The position numbers were made by a program, and so were the translations under genes. A stretch of DNA of 64,000 nt, taken from contig NZ_JABMKV010000001.1 in the NCBI RefSeq assembly GCF_013204825.1, positions 1 to 64,000 of the forward strand, in the 5' to 3' direction. The number at the start of each line of letters is the position of its first letter. Within the stretch, counting starts at the first letter, position 1. The DNA comes from Pedobacter boryungensis. Its GTDB lineage: Bacteria; Bacteroidota; Bacteroidia; Sphingobacteriales; Sphingobacteriaceae. The notes beneath the pieces are model-generated. The model was not told the DNA's origin. It made no database searches and was given only the letters and a program-made list of their open reading frames with translations. Shown piece after piece: positions 45,814-54,971 of this stretch.

Positions 45814-47040
45814 TTGGAATATTTAAAGATTATTGCATTTACACATAAACAGATTGACCTAAAAGCTTTAGGGAAATTAGTTATATGTGAGCATACTTTG
45901 GACGATAGGTTGAGAAATATCCAATCAGGATTAAACATAAAAGAAATATTTTATGTTGGTACATGCAACCGTGTCGAGTTTGTATTTACCTCATCAGAAG
46001 AAATAGATAAAGCATTTATCAATCGGTTTTTATATGTATTGGATATGGGTTTGCCCGAAGAATACATGGAGCAATTTATTTCAAATGTTTCGGTATACGA
46101 AAAAGTAGATGCATTTAATCACTTGTTACGTACTTCTTGCTCGTTAGAAAGTTTAGTGGTTGGCGAGAAAGAAATTCTTGCTCAAATTCGTAAAGCATAC
46201 GAAGCTTGTAGAGTTGCTGGATTTACAGGCGATTATATGCGAATGGTTATGAATCGTGTTGTTAAAACAGCCAAAGAAGTTTATACCCACACTAATATTT
46301 CAAAAAATCCAGTTTCTATCGTTTCTTTAGCGTATCGCAAATTACGAGAACTGACCATGTGTGCAAACCCACGTTTATTAATTATAGGTGCTGGCGAAAC
46401 CAATAAAAATATTGCGCAATATCTAAAAAAACATAAATATTCAAATTTTTCTATATTTAATAGAACAATAGAAAAAGCCGAAGCTTTAGCTAAAGAGTTA
46501 AACGGAATAGCTCATCCGCTTTCGGCATTGGCCGATTATGAAAAAGGCTTTGATGTGATTATTACCTGTACTGGTGCAACTGAACCAATTATCACCAAAG
46601 AAATTTATACTAAATTATTGAACGGAGATACTGGTAAAAAGATAGTTGTAGATTTAGCAGTTCCTAATGATATAGCACCAGAAGTGGTTAAAAACTTTCC
46701 ATTACATTATATCGAAGTAGAATCATTAAAAGAAACTGCCCGCAAAAATATTCAAGAACGTTACGATGAATTAGTTAATGCAGAACATATCATCGACGAA
46801 AATATTAAAGAATTTGAATCCGTTTTACGCCAACGCAAAATAGAAATTGCGATGAGTGATGTGCCTAAAAAAATCAAAGAGATAAAACATACGGCTATCA
46901 ATGGTGTTTTTGCTGATGAAATAAATACTTTAGATGATAATTCGAGAGCAGTTTTGGAACGAGTAATGGATTACATGGAGAAAAAATGCATTACTATACC
47001 AATGGTGATGGCAAAAGAAATCCTAGTAAAAAATAGTTAG
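45814..47040 (+). CDS. hemA: Glutamyl-tRNA reductase
   Basis: 408 residues. HemA reduces glutamyl-tRNA to glutamate-1-semialdehyde with NADPH, the first committed step of the C5 heme pathway. Motifs: GTCNRVEFVF with the catalytic Cys, SCSLESLVVGEKEILAQIR, NADPH-binding LLIIGAGETNKNIAQYL, FNRTIEKAEALA and a C-terminal helical dimerisation domain. The start is TTG (MEYLKIIAF), with a -7 box 29 nt upstream. It opens the run hemA-hemCD-hemB-hemL-kinase-regulator-TPR-hemE-hemJ, all on the plus strand. HemL, the next enzyme, is encoded at 49821. Confidence 0.93.
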   Translation: MEYLKIIAFTHKQIDLKALGKLVICEHTLDDRLRNIQSGLNIKEIFYVGTCNRVEFVFTSSEEIDKAFINRFLYVLDMGLPEEYMEQFISNVSVYEKVDAFNHLLRTSCSLESLVVGEKEILAQIRKAYEACRVAGFTGDYMRMVMNRVVKTAKEVYTHTNISKNPVSIVSLAYRKLRELTMCANPRLLIIGAGETNKNIAQYLKKHKYSNFSIFNRTIEKAEALAKELNGIAHPLSALADYEKGFDVIITCTGATEPIITKEIYTKLLNGDTGKKIVVDLAVPNDIAPEVVKNFPLHYIEVESLKETARKNIQERYDELVNAEHIIDENIKEFESVLRQRKIEIAMSDVPKKIKEIKHTAINGVFADEINTLDDNSRAVLERVMDYMEKKCITIPMVMAKEILVKNS

Positions 47041-47164
47041 GTTATCAGTTTTACGTAGTTAGTTTAAGTATCGGGCAACTGAACATTACAACCTTTCAAC
47101 GTTCTAACTTTTCAACTCATTCAATCATTGAAATTTCTTAATTTAGCGCAAAAACTAACATAAG

Positions 47165-48742
47165 GTGAAGAAAATAATTATTGGTACACGCGGAAGCGAT
47201 TTAGCATTATGGCAAGCTAACAACACAAAAGATAGGTTAGCAAGTATTGGAATAGATGCAGAATTGAAAATTATTAAAACGCAGGGCGATAAAATATTAA
47301 ATCTTAGACTTGATAAATTAGAAGGGAAAGGGTTTTTTACCAAAGAGTTAGAAGAAGAATTGTTAAGCGGGACTATTGATATTGCCGTTCACTCTCACAA
47401 AGATTTGCCAACTACCAATCCTGGAGGATTAATTATTGCGGCAGTTACAGAACGTGAAGATCCATCAGAATTATTATTAATTTTAAAAGACTGTGTAGAT
47501 GTAAGTCAAAAATTATCCTTAAAAAAAGGAGCAATGGTTGGTACATCTTCTAATAGACGTAAAGCACAATTATTAGCCTTACGCTCAGATTTAAACATTG
47601 AAGATTTACGTGGAAATGTGCCTACGCGTATCCAAAAACTACGTGATGAAGATTACGATGCTATTTTACTCGCAAAAGCTGGTGTAAATAGATTAAATAT
47701 AGATTTAAGCGAATTTCATGTGGAAGTCGTAGACACTACAGAGTTAGTTCCGGCACCTGCACAAGGAGCTTTAGCTATTCAAATTCGCGAAAACGATTCA
47801 GAACTTTTTACTGCTTTACAGAAAATACACGATACCGCAACTGCAGAAGAAATTGCTGTTGAACGTAAAGTGTTAAATCTTTTTGAAGGGGGTTGCCACA
47901 TGCCTTTGGGCTGTTATTGCAAAAAAGAAGATGGGGAATTCGAAGTTTGGACATCTAAAGCAGAAACGGATGAAAATTTTCCAGATCGATTGTTTTTAAG
48001 AACTGCAACTACTGAAGGTTTAGCAGAGAAAATTGTTGCTAAATTTGATAAAGCAAGAAAACTTCCTGCTAAGGTTTTTATTTCGAGAGAAATTGGCGAA
48101 CATAGTTATTTTAGAAAAGCGCTAGAAAAACACAATATAGAAATAGATGGACGTTCGTTAATTCGTACTTTTCCTATTGTGAATATTCTAGATCCATTTT
48201 ATTTAAAGAATATCGATTGGATATTTTTCAGTAGTAGAAATGGTGTAGAGTATTTCTTTAAGTTAAATCCTTCGTTAAGTAAAAAAGTGAAGTTTGGTGT
48301 GGTTGGTCGTGGTAGTGAAGATACATTGAGAAAGTTTGGGCATTTAGCTGATTTTGTTGGCGAGAGTGGAGATATTAAAGAAGTTGCAGATGAGTTCGCA
48401 AGATTAGTTGATCGTCAGACTGTACTATTTCCGAGAGCACAAGATTCATTATTAAGCATTCAAAAATCTTTAGGTGAAACAACTAAAATTGTCGATTTAC
48501 CAATTTACGAAACTGTAGTAAGTGATGATATTGATGGAACAACTGCAGAAGTATTGATTTTCACAAGTCCGAGTAATGTTGATGCATATTTTACAGATAA
48601 TTTATTAGACCCAGAACAGAAAGTGATTGCTATTGGCAATTCTACAGGTAAGAAATTTGATGAAATGGGGGTAAAATGCATATTGCCTTATTCACCAGAT
48701 GAAATTGGTTTAGCAGAAGCTGTTTTTGGAATTGATGTATAA
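47165..48742 (+). CDS. hemC: Porphobilinogen deaminase fused to uroporphyrinogen-III synthase (HemC-HemD)
   Basis: 525 residues, longer than HemC alone (about 310). Residues 1-~300 are porphobilinogen deaminase: IIIGTRGSDLALWQA, HSHKDLPT, GTSSNRRKAQLL, LRGNVPTRIQKL and the dipyrromethane-cofactor cysteine Cys244 in EGGCHMPLG. After a short linker, residues ~303-525 have the bilobed HemD pattern (KVFISREIGE at the start, DWIFFSSRNGVEYFF, VVGRGSEDTLRKFG, VLFPRAQDSL, LIFTSPSNVDAYF, VIAIGNSTGKKFDEMG). One polypeptide would thus turn porphobilinogen into uroporphyrinogen III. The start is GTG. It is 124 bp after hemA; that gap holds only AT-rich, CAAC-type simple sequence. Confidence 0.92.
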   Translation: MKKIIIGTRGSDLALWQANNTKDRLASIGIDAELKIIKTQGDKILNLRLDKLEGKGFFTKELEEELLSGTIDIAVHSHKDLPTTNPGGLIIAAVTEREDPSELLLILKDCVDVSQKLSLKKGAMVGTSSNRRKAQLLALRSDLNIEDLRGNVPTRIQKLRDEDYDAILLAKAGVNRLNIDLSEFHVEVVDTTELVPAPAQGALAIQIRENDSELFTALQKIHDTATAEEIAVERKVLNLFEGGCHMPLGCYCKKEDGEFEVWTSKAETDENFPDRLFLRTATTEGLAEKIVAKFDKARKLPAKVFISREIGEHSYFRKALEKHNIEIDGRSLIRTFPIVNILDPFYLKNIDWIFFSSRNGVEYFFKLNPSLSKKVKFGVVGRGSEDTLRKFGHLADFVGESGDIKEVADEFARLVDRQTVLFPRAQDSLLSIQKSLGETTKIVDLPIYETVVSDDIDGTTAEVLIFTSPSNVDAYFTDNLLDPEQKVIAIGNSTGKKFDEMGVKCILPYSPDEIGLAEAVFGIDV

Positions 48743-48787
48743 ACCTCAGTGAATCAAGTCTAAACTTGATTCAATATACTTGATATT

Positions 48788-49756
48788 ATGATGCACAGAC
48801 CCCGTAGGTTAAGAAAAAATCCAGTTGTAAGAGAGTTAATTGCCGAAACGCGATTATCAAAGGACATGTTTATTTATCCTTATTTTGTGGTTCCTGGAAA
48901 TGGAGTAACCAAAGCAATTGATGCTATGCCAGGTGTAAACCATTTTTCTACTGATACTTTATTGAAAGATGTAGAAAAAGGATTAAAGTTTGGTGTAAAT
49001 AAAATTATGCTTTTTGGTGTTGGAGATGAAAAAAGTGAAGACGCTAAATCTGCCTACGATCCACATTCATTAGTTCCAGTTGCTGTTAAAGAGTTGAAGA
49101 GAAACTTTGGTGATGATTTATATATCGTAACCGATGTTTGCGTATGTTCTTACACCACACATGGTCACTGTGGGATCATGAAAGATGATTATATCCAAAA
49201 TGATTTGTCGGTAGAATTAATTGCAAAAATGGCTTTGAATCACGCAGAAGCTGGTGCAGATATGTTAGCGCCTTCCGATATGATGGATGGTCGTGTAGCT
49301 GCAATAAGAAATAAATTGGATGGAAGTGGATTTGTAAACACGGCAATTATGAGTCATGCTACCAAATTTGCATCTGCATATTATGGTCCGTTTAGAGAGG
49401 CTGCCGATTGTGCACCAAATAAAGGCGATAGAAAGGCATATCAAATGGACTTCAGAAATGGAAACGAAGCAGTTAGAGAAGCATTATTAGATGAAAGTGA
49501 AGGTGCAGATGTATTGATGGTTAAACCTGCTCTGGCTTATTTAGATGTGATTAGCAAATTAAAACAGAACTCTGATTTACCAATTGCCTGTTACAATGTT
49601 TCTGGAGAATACTCAATGATCAAAGCAGCTGCGCAAAGAGGATGGATAGATGAACAAAAAGTAGTAATGGAAACGATGCATGCCTTTGCAAGAGCTGGGG
49701 CAAGTATCATTACCACTTACCACATTAGAGATATAGTAGAACAAGGTTGGATGTAG
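48788..49756 (+). CDS. hemB: Delta-aminolevulinic acid dehydratase (porphobilinogen synthase)
   Basis: 322 residues. HemB condenses two aminolevulinates to porphobilinogen. DVCVCSYTTHGHCG carries the cysteine cluster of zinc-dependent enzymes; the two active-site lysines are in SHATKFASAYYGPF and LMVKPALAYLD. RPRRLRKNPVVRELIAET is the usual N-terminus. ATG 48788 is immediately followed by a second ATG. It lies 45 bp after hemCD and 64 bp before hemL, in the heme run. Confidence 0.94.
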   Translation: MMHRPRRLRKNPVVRELIAETRLSKDMFIYPYFVVPGNGVTKAIDAMPGVNHFSTDTLLKDVEKGLKFGVNKIMLFGVGDEKSEDAKSAYDPHSLVPVAVKELKRNFGDDLYIVTDVCVCSYTTHGHCGIMKDDYIQNDLSVELIAKMALNHAEAGADMLAPSDMMDGRVAAIRNKLDGSGFVNTAIMSHATKFASAYYGPFREAADCAPNKGDRKAYQMDFRNGNEAVREALLDESEGADVLMVKPALAYLDVISKLKQNSDLPIACYNVSGEYSMIKAAAQRGWIDEQKVVMETMHAFARAGASIITTYHIRDIVEQGWM

Positions 49757-49820
49757 AATAGTTGTAAGTTAAAGTTTCTGATGGAAGGACTTTAAACTTT
49801 AAACTTTATAGCTTAATGAA

Positions 49821-51191
49821 ATGTTAGAATCGTTAAAGAAAATATTTTCGGGAACCGAAGAAGAAATGCCGATAAATACAGGAAGTAAACCTGATATTAG
49901 TCGTGAGAAATCTGCAGAGTTGTATGCGAAATCGAAAACTTATTTTCCAGGCGGAGTAAATTCTCCAGTTAGAGCATTTAAATCAGTTTATGGAACGCCA
50001 TTATTTATTCAAAAAGGTGATGGCTGTTACGTTTGGGATGCAGATGGAAACCAATTTATTGATTTTTGTGCAAGTTGGGGACCTTTAATTTTAGGACACA
50101 ATAATGCTAAAATTAGAGAAAAGGTAATTGACGTTATGCAGAATGGAATGAGCTTCGGCGCACCAACTGCATTAGAAAATGAATTAGCAGAACTGATTAT
50201 TAAAAATAACAGTTATGTGGAGAAAATACGTTTCACAAGTTCTGGAACTGAAGCGGTAATGTCGGCAATTCGTTTGGCACGTGGCTATACCGGAAAAGAT
50301 AAAATCATCAAATTTGAAGGTTGTTATCATGGTCATAGCGATTCATTATTGGTAAAAGCGGGTTCTGGGTTAGTTACTTTTGGCGAAACTTCTTCTGCTG
50401 GTGTGCCTAAATCTTTTGCGGCTGAAACCATTGTCATTCCCTTAAATGATAAACAAGCAATCTTTGAAGCATTTGAGCAATTTAAAGATCAAGTTGCAGC
50501 GGTTATTATAGAAGGTATTCCTGCAAATAATGGCTTATTAATGCAAGATCAAGAATATATTGAGTTTTTGAGACAAGCTTGCACAGAAAATAAAGCCTTG
50601 TTAATTTTTGATGAAGTAATTACCGGTTTTAGAGTTGGTTTTGAAGGTGCAGCAGCACATTATGGGATAAAACCTGATATCGTAACTTACGGAAAAATTA
50701 TTGGTGGTGGTTTACCTGTCGGAATGTATGGCGCTTCTGCAGAAATAATGGGACACATTTCGCCTGATGGTGGAGTTTATCAAGCTGGAACATTATCTGG
50801 TAATCCGGTAGCAATGGCTGCGGGTATTGCCACTTTAACAGAGTTACTACGCTCAGGCTTTTACAAAGATATAAATCAAAAGACAAAAGAGTTTGTAGAT
50901 AGCATTCAGCGTTTTGCAACTGCAAGAAACTATAAATTTAAAGTGTTTACTATAGGTTCTATTTTCTGGTTTGCCTTTACAGATAAAGACATTAAGACGG
51001 CAGAAGACATTGATCCGGCTAGTATGGAGAAATTTAAAATCATGCATCGCGAACTATTAAATAGAGGAATTTATTTAGGTCCATCTGGTTACGAAGTTGG
51101 TTTTGTATCTGCAGCGCATACAAAGATTGAATTAGAAAAAGCAAAAAGAGCAATTTTTGATGCATTAGATTTAGTTTTTAGAAAAGCGTAA
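49821..51191 (+). CDS. hemL: Glutamate-1-semialdehyde 2,1-aminomutase
   Basis: 456 residues. HemL converts glutamate-1-semialdehyde to 5-aminolevulinate with PLP. Family start FPGGVNSPVRAFKSV, PLP pocket SSGTEAVMSAIRLARGYTG, FEGCYHGHSDSLLVKAGSG, LIFDEVITGFR and the PLP-lysine motif TYGKIIGGGLPVG. There is a ~30-residue N-terminal extension (LESLKKIFSGTEEEMPINTG) compared with the family; ATG 49866 would remove half of it. Its stop overlaps the histidine kinase start by one base (TAATG), so these two are translationally coupled. Confidence 0.93.
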   Translation: MLESLKKIFSGTEEEMPINTGSKPDISREKSAELYAKSKTYFPGGVNSPVRAFKSVYGTPLFIQKGDGCYVWDADGNQFIDFCASWGPLILGHNNAKIREKVIDVMQNGMSFGAPTALENELAELIIKNNSYVEKIRFTSSGTEAVMSAIRLARGYTGKDKIIKFEGCYHGHSDSLLVKAGSGLVTFGETSSAGVPKSFAAETIVIPLNDKQAIFEAFEQFKDQVAAVIIEGIPANNGLLMQDQEYIEFLRQACTENKALLIFDEVITGFRVGFEGAAAHYGIKPDIVTYGKIIGGGLPVGMYGASAEIMGHISPDGGVYQAGTLSGNPVAMAAGIATLTELLRSGFYKDINQKTKEFVDSIQRFATARNYKFKVFTIGSIFWFAFTDKDIKTAEDIDPASMEKFKIMHRELLNRGIYLGPSGYEVGFVSAAHTKIELEKAKRAIFDALDLVFRKA

Positions 51192-52057
51192 TGAAGAAAT
51201 CAATTCTCATATTTTATTTTTTGCTCCTCTACGCATTGTTAGAAATGTTTTGGTGGGGTTCTGTTGTAATCGATTTACAACCTCAAAAAATGGGAATGAT
51301 AATGGGAGAGGGCTCGATTTTTATCTTTTTACTTTGCGTGGGTGCTTATTTTATCCATGCTTCTATTAAAAAGGAAGATAGATTAAAAGAGCAACAACAG
51401 AATTTTTTAATGTCGGTTACTCATGAATTAAAATCGCCTTTGGCAGCAATAAAACTAAGTTTGCAAACTATCGTAAAACGAGATTTGGAGAAGACAATGC
51501 AAACCTCATTACTAAATAATTCACTAAAGGATATTGAGCGGTTGGATGATTTGGTAGAGAATATGTTGTTGGCCACTAAGATTGAAAGCCGTACTTATTC
51601 TTTCCCTAAAGAAGAGTTTGATTTCTCTGAAATGGTAACTAAAATAACAGATCGATTGCAAGTTCATTCGTGTGGAAACCAACAATTAATCAATACTAAA
51701 ATTAAAAAAGGCATTAAATTACTGGGAGATAAATTTGCTTTATCATCGGTAGTAACGAACTTGGTAGAAAATGCAGTTAAATATTCTGGTCCTTGTGCCG
51801 AAATTGCAGTAGAGTTATGTCAAAATGACGGTAAGCCCTTTTTAACAGTTTCTGATAAAGGTCCGGGCATTCCAGATGGTGAAAAAATGCTTATTTTTGA
51901 TAAATTTTACCGCGTTGGCGATGAAAATGTACGCAAATCTAAGGGTACTGGACTTGGCTTGTTTATTGTTAAAGAGGTATTACAAAACCACGACGCTGAT
52001 ATTAGCGTTAAAGATAACGTACCGCAAGGTGCAATTTTTGAAGTAACATTTAATTGA
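51191..52057 (+). CDS. Sensor histidine kinase
   Basis: 288 residues with two membrane helices (about 5-22 and 42-57) and only a ~20-residue extracytoplasmic loop, so it likely senses something in or at the membrane. HisKA with phospho-acceptor His78 in SVTHELKSPLAAI, then HATPase motifs NLVENAVKYSG, SDKGPGIPDGEK and GTGLGLFIVKEV. It overlaps the hemL stop by one base and is followed after 1 bp by its response regulator, so all three are very probably on the heme transcript. A role in controlling heme synthesis is suggested by position only. Confidence 0.9.
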   Translation: MKKSILIFYFLLLYALLEMFWWGSVVIDLQPQKMGMIMGEGSIFIFLLCVGAYFIHASIKKEDRLKEQQQNFLMSVTHELKSPLAAIKLSLQTIVKRDLEKTMQTSLLNNSLKDIERLDDLVENMLLATKIESRTYSFPKEEFDFSEMVTKITDRLQVHSCGNQQLINTKIKKGIKLLGDKFALSSVVTNLVENAVKYSGPCAEIAVELCQNDGKPFLTVSDKGPGIPDGEKMLIFDKFYRVGDENVRKSKGTGLGLFIVKEVLQNHDADISVKDNVPQGAIFEVTFN

Positions 52058-52058
52058 T

Positions 52059-52766
52059 ATGCAACAAAAATTAAGAATACTGTTGGTAGAAGACGAAGAT
52101 CATTTGTTAGATGCCATTAAATTAAATCTCGAACTAGAGGGTTATAAAGTTCATGCTGTTAAAGATGGTAAAACTGCGCTAAAAATTTTCAAAGAAGAAC
52201 GTTTCAACTTAATTATTTTAGACGTAATGTTGCCAGAAATGGATGGTTTCCAAGTTTGTGAAACTATACGTTTAGAAAATACTGAAGTTCCTATTTTGTT
52301 TTTAACTGCAAAAAATACGAGTGAAGACCGTGTAATGGGCCTTAAAAAAGGAGCTGATGATTATTTAGTAAAACCTTTCAACTTAGAAGAATTAATTTTA
52401 CGTGTTGGAATTTTAGTAAAACGCAGCTTAAAATCAGATGATTTAAAGGAATTAAATTCTTATAAAATCGGCGATAAAACTATTTATTTTAACTCTTTTG
52501 AACTAAAACAAGACGATGGTGTTGTTGTGCCTTTAACTAAAAAGGAAACAATGTTGTTGAAATTATTGATTGAACGTAAAAACGAAGCTGTTTCGCGTGA
52601 GCAAATCTTAGAAACAGTTTGGAATTACGATGTATATCCTTCTACAAGAACGATTGATAACTTTATTTTAACATTCCGTAAGTATTTCGAACCTGATCAG
52701 AAAAATCCAGTGTATTTTCACTCGATTAGAGGTGTAGGTTATAAGTTTACAGATAGCACACATTAA
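52059..52766 (+). CDS. OmpR-family response regulator
   Basis: 235 residues. Receiver domain with acidic pocket (LVEDEDHLL), phospho-acceptor Asp55 in LIILDVMLPEMDGF, switch Thr in LTAKNT and Lys in LVKPFNLEE. The C-terminal winged helix shows LTKKETMLLKLL, RTIDNFILTFRKYF and SIRGVGYKF, so it binds DNA and acts as a transcription factor. It is the cognate partner of the kinase at 51191 and overlaps the next gene by one base. Its targets are unknown; the adjacent heme genes are the obvious candidates. Confidence 0.92.
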   Translation: MQQKLRILLVEDEDHLLDAIKLNLELEGYKVHAVKDGKTALKIFKEERFNLIILDVMLPEMDGFQVCETIRLENTEVPILFLTAKNTSEDRVMGLKKGADDYLVKPFNLEELILRVGILVKRSLKSDDLKELNSYKIGDKTIYFNSFELKQDDGVVVPLTKKETMLLKLLIERKNEAVSREQILETVWNYDVYPSTRTIDNFILTFRKYFEPDQKNPVYFHSIRGVGYKFTDSTH

Positions 52767-53284
52767 TGTATAACACTTGGAGCAGATATGCATTAATGGC
52801 AACTTTCGCCCTTTCTGCATTAGTAAGTTTATATTTCAGTCAATACCAGCTAGCTGCAATAGCTGGCTTTTTGTTTGCATTTATTCTGTGGAGTCACTTT
52901 AAAAATAGCTCGGTTTTATTAGCATCTAAACATTTTAAAAATGCCGATTACGATAGAACTGAAAAAGTCTTAGCAGAAGTTAAGAATCCAGATCGGTTAG
53001 CAAAAAATCGCCGTGGCTATTATGAGTTCATGAAAGCAAACATCGCCCTGCAAAGAGAAGATTTTGAAACTGCTGAATTTCATTTTCAAATTGCTAGTCG
53101 TTTCCCATTGGGAGGTAAAAACGATAAGGCTTTTGTGATGATCCACTTAGCTAATCTCGCTTTGCGGAAAAAAGATGGCGAGAGGGCAAAAGTATATATA
53201 GAGAAAGCAAAAGAGTTGGCGACAACATCTAGAGCTAAAGAAATTATAAAAATTATAGAGAAAGAAGCAAATAGCTTGGGATAA
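52766..53284 (+). CDS. TPR-like membrane protein
   Basis: 172 residues. Two hydrophobic segments (YALMATFALSALVSLYF, LAAIAGFLFAFILW) anchor the N-terminus; the rest is helical with tetratricopeptide-like pairs (KHFKNADYDRTEKVLAEVKN, ANIALQREDFETAEFHFQIA, AFVMIHLANLALRKKDGERA; residues ~53-165). It is probably a cytoplasmic protein-interaction domain tethered to the inner membrane. The start overlaps the response regulator stop (TAATG-type, one base) and the stop is 6 bp before hemE, so it is embedded in the heme run. It recalls the TPR protein HemY found in proteobacterial heme operons by position, but no homology is claimed. Confidence 0.72.
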   Translation: MYNTWSRYALMATFALSALVSLYFSQYQLAAIAGFLFAFILWSHFKNSSVLLASKHFKNADYDRTEKVLAEVKNPDRLAKNRRGYYEFMKANIALQREDFETAEFHFQIASRFPLGGKNDKAFVMIHLANLALRKKDGERAKVYIEKAKELATTSRAKEIIKIIEKEANSLG

Positions 53285-53290
53285 TACACG

Positions 53291-54316
53291 ATGAACAATA
53301 ACTTATTTTTAGACGCTGCAAATTCAAAATCTACAGAACGCCCACCAGTATGGATGATGCGCCAAGCTGGCCGTTTTATGCCTCAGTACTGGGAAATTAA
53401 AAACAAATATTCGTTTTTAGAAATGTGTAAAAACCCTGAAATTGCTGCTGACGTAACGATGTTGCCAGTTGATTTATTGGGTATTGATGCAGCTATTTTA
53501 TTCTGTGATATTCTGGTAACAGGCGAAGCAATGGGCGGAGATTTAAGTTTTACTCAAGGTATTGGGCCAAAATTCGCAAATCCTGTTCGTACTGCTGCAG
53601 ATATTGACAAATTAGAAGTTGATGTTGTAAATAGACTGGAATATGTTGCTGATGCGATTAAAGTAATTCAACAACGTTTAAATGGTAGCATTCCATTAAT
53701 TGGGTTTGCTGGCGCACCTTTTACGGTAATGAGTTATTTGGTTGAAGGGGGGTCATCAAAAGATTTTAAGTTAACTAAGTTGTTAATGCATAATCACCCA
53801 GAATTAGCCCACCGTTTATTAGCTAAAATTGCCAAGGTAACTACCGATTATTTAAACTTACAAATTGCAGCTGGTGTGAATGCTGTTCAGTTATTTGATA
53901 GCTGGGCTTTGGCTTTATCTTGGAACGATTATCAGGAGTTTTCTCATCAATATAACCAACAAATTATTGCTGGATTAAATAGAACAAATGTTCCTGTAAT
54001 TTCTTTTTGTAAAGGGAGTTCAGTTTTTGCACCAATTATGGCAGAGGCAAAACCTGATGTGATTTCTGTTGATTGGAATGCAGATTTATTAAATATCAAA
54101 AACGCTTTACCAAAAGGAATTGCTGTTCAAGGTAATTTAGATCCACATATTTTATATGCAGACCAACCTGTTATCAAAAAACACATTTATCAATTGTTTG
54201 AAAGAATGCGTGGTACAGAAGGTTTTATCTTTAACTTAGGTCATGGTATTATGCCAGATATTCCTTTTGATAATGTGAAATATGCCATTGAAGTAGTGAA
54301 GGAATTTAGATATTAA
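53291..54316 (+). CDS. hemE: Uroporphyrinogen decarboxylase
   Basis: 341 residues. HemE removes four carboxyls from uroporphyrinogen III to give coproporphyrinogen III. Hallmarks: RPPVWMMRQAGRFMPQYWE near the N-terminus with the substrate-binding Arg pair, LFCDILVTGEAMG, GFAGAPFTVMSYLVEGG, DSWALALSW, SVDWNADL, VQGNLDPHIL and FNLGHGIMPD. It starts 6 bp after the TPR gene and ends 20 bp before hemJ. Confidence 0.95.
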   Translation: MNNNLFLDAANSKSTERPPVWMMRQAGRFMPQYWEIKNKYSFLEMCKNPEIAADVTMLPVDLLGIDAAILFCDILVTGEAMGGDLSFTQGIGPKFANPVRTAADIDKLEVDVVNRLEYVADAIKVIQQRLNGSIPLIGFAGAPFTVMSYLVEGGSSKDFKLTKLLMHNHPELAHRLLAKIAKVTTDYLNLQIAAGVNAVQLFDSWALALSWNDYQEFSHQYNQQIIAGLNRTNVPVISFCKGSSVFAPIMAEAKPDVISVDWNADLLNIKNALPKGIAVQGNLDPHILYADQPVIKKHIYQLFERMRGTEGFIFNLGHGIMPDIPFDNVKYAIEVVKEFRY

Positions 54317-54336
54317 ACAAAAGCTTCTCCTGAATT

Positions 54337-54882
54337 ATGGAAGAATATTACGAATATTTTAAAGCGGTTCATATCATCTTTGTAGTAAGTTGGATGGCTG
54401 GATTGTTTTATGGTGTTCGATTATTCATTTACCATACTGAGGCTAACGATAGGCCAGAATTAGAAAAAAATATCCTTCAAAAAGAATTCACAAAAATTGA
54501 AGGTCGCTTATGGAATATCATTACCATTCCGGCAATGTGTTTAACAATTGTGGCGGGTGGTTTAATGTATTATACTCGTTTCGATTTTTTAGTTACTCAA
54601 AACTGGATGTGGGTAAAAATTGCATTTGTAATTTTACTCATCATTTATCATTTCATTTGTCAGGGTATAATGAAGCAATTGAGAAATGGAGTATTTAAGT
54701 TTTCTTCTAATCAATTACGTTTATGGAATGAAGTTGCTACTATTTTATTGGTTGCAATTGTATTTACTGTAATTTTGAAAAGCGCTGTTAACTGGATTTA
54801 CGGTTTACTTGGATTAATTGCTTTTTCGGTGATTATTATGATGGCGGTTAAGATTTATAAAAGATATAGAGAGAAAAAATAG
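54337..54882 (+). CDS. hemJ: HemJ-type protoporphyrinogen oxidase
   Basis: 181 residues with four to five membrane helices. FKAVHIIFVVSWMAGLFYGV with His12, RLFIYHTEAN and the middle segment RLWNIITIPAMCLTIVAGG match HemJ (UPF0093), the heme-containing inner-membrane enzyme that oxidises protoporphyrinogen IX in bacteria lacking HemG and HemY. HemJ usually has RLFVYH here, so the match is close. It follows hemE by 20 bp and is the last heme gene of the run; coproporphyrinogen oxidase and ferrochelatase are not in the window. Confidence 0.88.
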   Translation: MEEYYEYFKAVHIIFVVSWMAGLFYGVRLFIYHTEANDRPELEKNILQKEFTKIEGRLWNIITIPAMCLTIVAGGLMYYTRFDFLVTQNWMWVKIAFVILLIIYHFICQGIMKQLRNGVFKFSSNQLRLWNEVATILLVAIVFTVILKSAVNWIYGLLGLIAFSVIIMMAVKIYKRYREKK

Positions 54883-54892
54883 TTTTTTGCTA

Positions 54893-54959
54893 AGATTGCC
54901 ACGTCGTGCCTCCTCGCAATGACGAACAGGTAACGTCATTGCGAGGAACGAAGCAATCT
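54893..54959. repeat. REP element of the AGATTGC...GCAATCT type
   Basis: Long imperfect palindrome: AGATTGCCACGTCGTGCCTC and ...CAATGACG pair with CGTCATTGCGAGGAACGAAG and CAATCT around a short centre. It is the common GTCATTGCGAGGA-type bacterial repeat. An ORF reading runs through it into the next gene, but those 22 codons are repeat-derived. Confidence 0.8.
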
Positions 54960-54971
54960 CATCTTTATACA

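Noticed and set aside
52766..53284. HemY-like TPR protein by analogy with proteobacterial heme operons
   Set aside because: Position is similar but no sequence motif specific for HemY is visible, so no symbol was given.
54906..54971. N-terminal extension of the exported-protein gene
   Set aside because: The 22 codons translate the right arm of a REP element; the signal peptide starts at 54972.
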